This document shows positions 52,953-53,845 of a DNA stretch of 53,845 bases, piece by piece. The translations under genes and the position numbers were made by a program. Source of the DNA: Cladosporium sp. IMV 00045 (Eukaryota; Ascomycota; Dothideomycetes; Cladosporiales; Cladosporiaceae). The DNA lies in contig MSJI02000540.1 in NCBI GenBank assembly GCA_001931905.2, positions 1-53,845 on the forward strand, written 5' to 3'. Below the pieces are notes generated by a model, which saw nothing but the letters and a program-made list of their open reading frames with translations, ran no database searches and was not told the DNA's origin. Positions within the stretch are counted from its first letter, which is position 1. Each line of letters begins with the position of its first letter.

Positions 52953-53845
52953 ACCTCGTTATTAACCCCTAAATAAGACTATATCGTTAAATTTATAGTA
53001 GTATAGGTATTTAAAGGTATTATTAGCTATTTATAATAAGGTCTAGCGCTAAGCGAGCCTTACGGCCCTTATAGAGGCTATAGGAGGCTTAGGAGGTATT
53101 ACTAACGCTAGTACCTACTACGAAGAGGCGGAAGATCACCTTATTACTACCTACGCCTCCTAATTTAGAGCCGCCGTCGACGTTAATACCGTATACGATA
53201 CCTCCTAAGGCAGTCTTATCGATACCGCTATACTCGCCTCTATTTACGACGTTACTAATCGCCTATCCGCCTTCGTTACTACCTTATATATAATCCCCTC
53301 TCTTTATTAGCGATAACTAACTAGAGTAGGAGTAGGAGTAGGAGTAGGAGTAGGAGTAGGAGCCTATTAAGGCCTTAAAGTATAAACTCGAAGTAAGGCT
53401 AAAGGGTAGTAGTAGCCGTAGCGGTCGCACGATTAATAGCGTAAAGACGTATATAAAGGACGAGCCTTAGGAGGTAAGCGCGGACGATACCGCGCCTTAG
53501 GAGAATAGCCTTAGTACTCCGTACCCTTTTAAGCGGACTTAGATAGAGAAGACCTTCCGTCCTATATCGAACTTATTAAATACTATATTAAGCTTCCGTA
53601 TATACGTCGCTTACCCGTAACATTAAGTTCGATCTAATATATAAACGCTCCGGCTTCCGGCGGTATTACGCCGAACTCTAGAGCGACCTAATCGGGGTCC
53701 GGGAGCCCTAAGCGGGACGTAGTAAACGTCGATATACGACGAATCCTTAAAGAGATATACGTACGTTAATAATAGATAGAGAACGAGTTAGTAAGCACGC
53801 GTACCGCCCTTAATAAGGCGGAATCCGGACGATACGCGGCGGCGC
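52953..53845. mobile_element. RIP-mutated repeat (probable dead transposon), continues past window
   Basis: By eye the final 893 bases contain five CA and no TG dinucleotides, against some 56 of each expected by chance, while TA is very frequent and CG is retained. Near-complete loss of CpA on both strands is the mark of repeat-induced point mutation, which fungi apply to duplicated DNA such as transposons. No open frame of useful length survives on either strand. The left boundary is sharp, between the last TG at 52951-52952 and the following bases. I cannot name the original element; no terminal repeats are visible because the element runs off the window. Confidence 0.8.
53324..53362. repeat. 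GAGTAG hexanucleotide microsatellite inside the RIP tract
   Basis: About six and a half tandem copies of a 6-bp unit (GAGTAG) occur. The original unit may have contained CA or TG before RIP; this is inference. If the parent element was coding it would have encoded a dipeptide repeat. Confidence 0.85.

Overview
The window is nuclear DNA from a filamentous ascomycete (Pezizomycotina). Many genes carry short GT-AG introns of 48-69 nt with CTRAC-type branch points. Several families are typically fungal: Zn(II)2Cys6 regulators, Dal5-type, MAL-type and MCT-like MFS permeases, GH3 and GH13 secondary-carbon enzymes, and an Lsb1/Pin3-like SH3 protein. The right edge carries a strong repeat-induced point mutation (RIP) signature. 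The exact class cannot be fixed from sequence alone; a Dothideomycete is plausible but is inference. I found no tRNA, rRNA, CRISPR or bacterial-type operon.

Layout. 1-2327 is gene-poor and degraded: a palindromic repeat with a telomere-like core, then a broken aromatic prenyltransferase (DMATS) relic. 2328-6803 holds the pyridoxal-phosphate glutaminase subunit (Pdx2/Sno), an adenine/adenosine deaminase-family protein and a Zn(II)2Cys6 regulator. 8091-9726 is a membrane-anchored fucose-lectin-like protein. 10530-12116 is a Dal5/allantoate-type permease, followed by about 2.8 kb without a recognisable gene. 14957-25099 is a conserved core: an unknown protein, a tyrosyl-DNA phosphodiesterase, the rRNA methyltransferase Spb1 and a large lipase-like protein related to yeast Mil1. 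25806-26798 is a secreted metalloprotease.

26894-32677 looks like a MAL-type locus: alpha-glucosidase (-), maltose-type permease (+) and Zn(II)2Cys6 regulator (-). The first two are divergent across a 722-bp promoter, and permease and regulator meet tail to tail 60 bp apart. The likely logic is uptake of an alpha-glucoside, intracellular hydrolysis and local regulation. Just beyond is an Ada-type (methylphosphotriester-sensing) AraC-like protein, a bacterial architecture. After 2.8 kb without genes come a bilirubin-oxidase-like multicopper oxidase, a secreted GH3 beta-glucosidase, a monocarboxylate-transporter-like permease, the SH3 protein, a medium-chain dehydrogenase, a SnoaL/NTF2-like protein and a metallo-beta-lactamase-fold hydrolase. 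The window ends in a truncated amidoligase relic and, from about 52953, an almost CA/TG-free RIP-mutated repeat.

I do not see a clearly new multi-gene system. The items most worth a second look are the MAL-type locus, the Ada-type regulator beside it, the DMATS relic, the tryptophan-motif repeats in the Mil1-like protein and the RIP tract. Exon structures were inferred by eye from splice sites, reading frame and family conservation.
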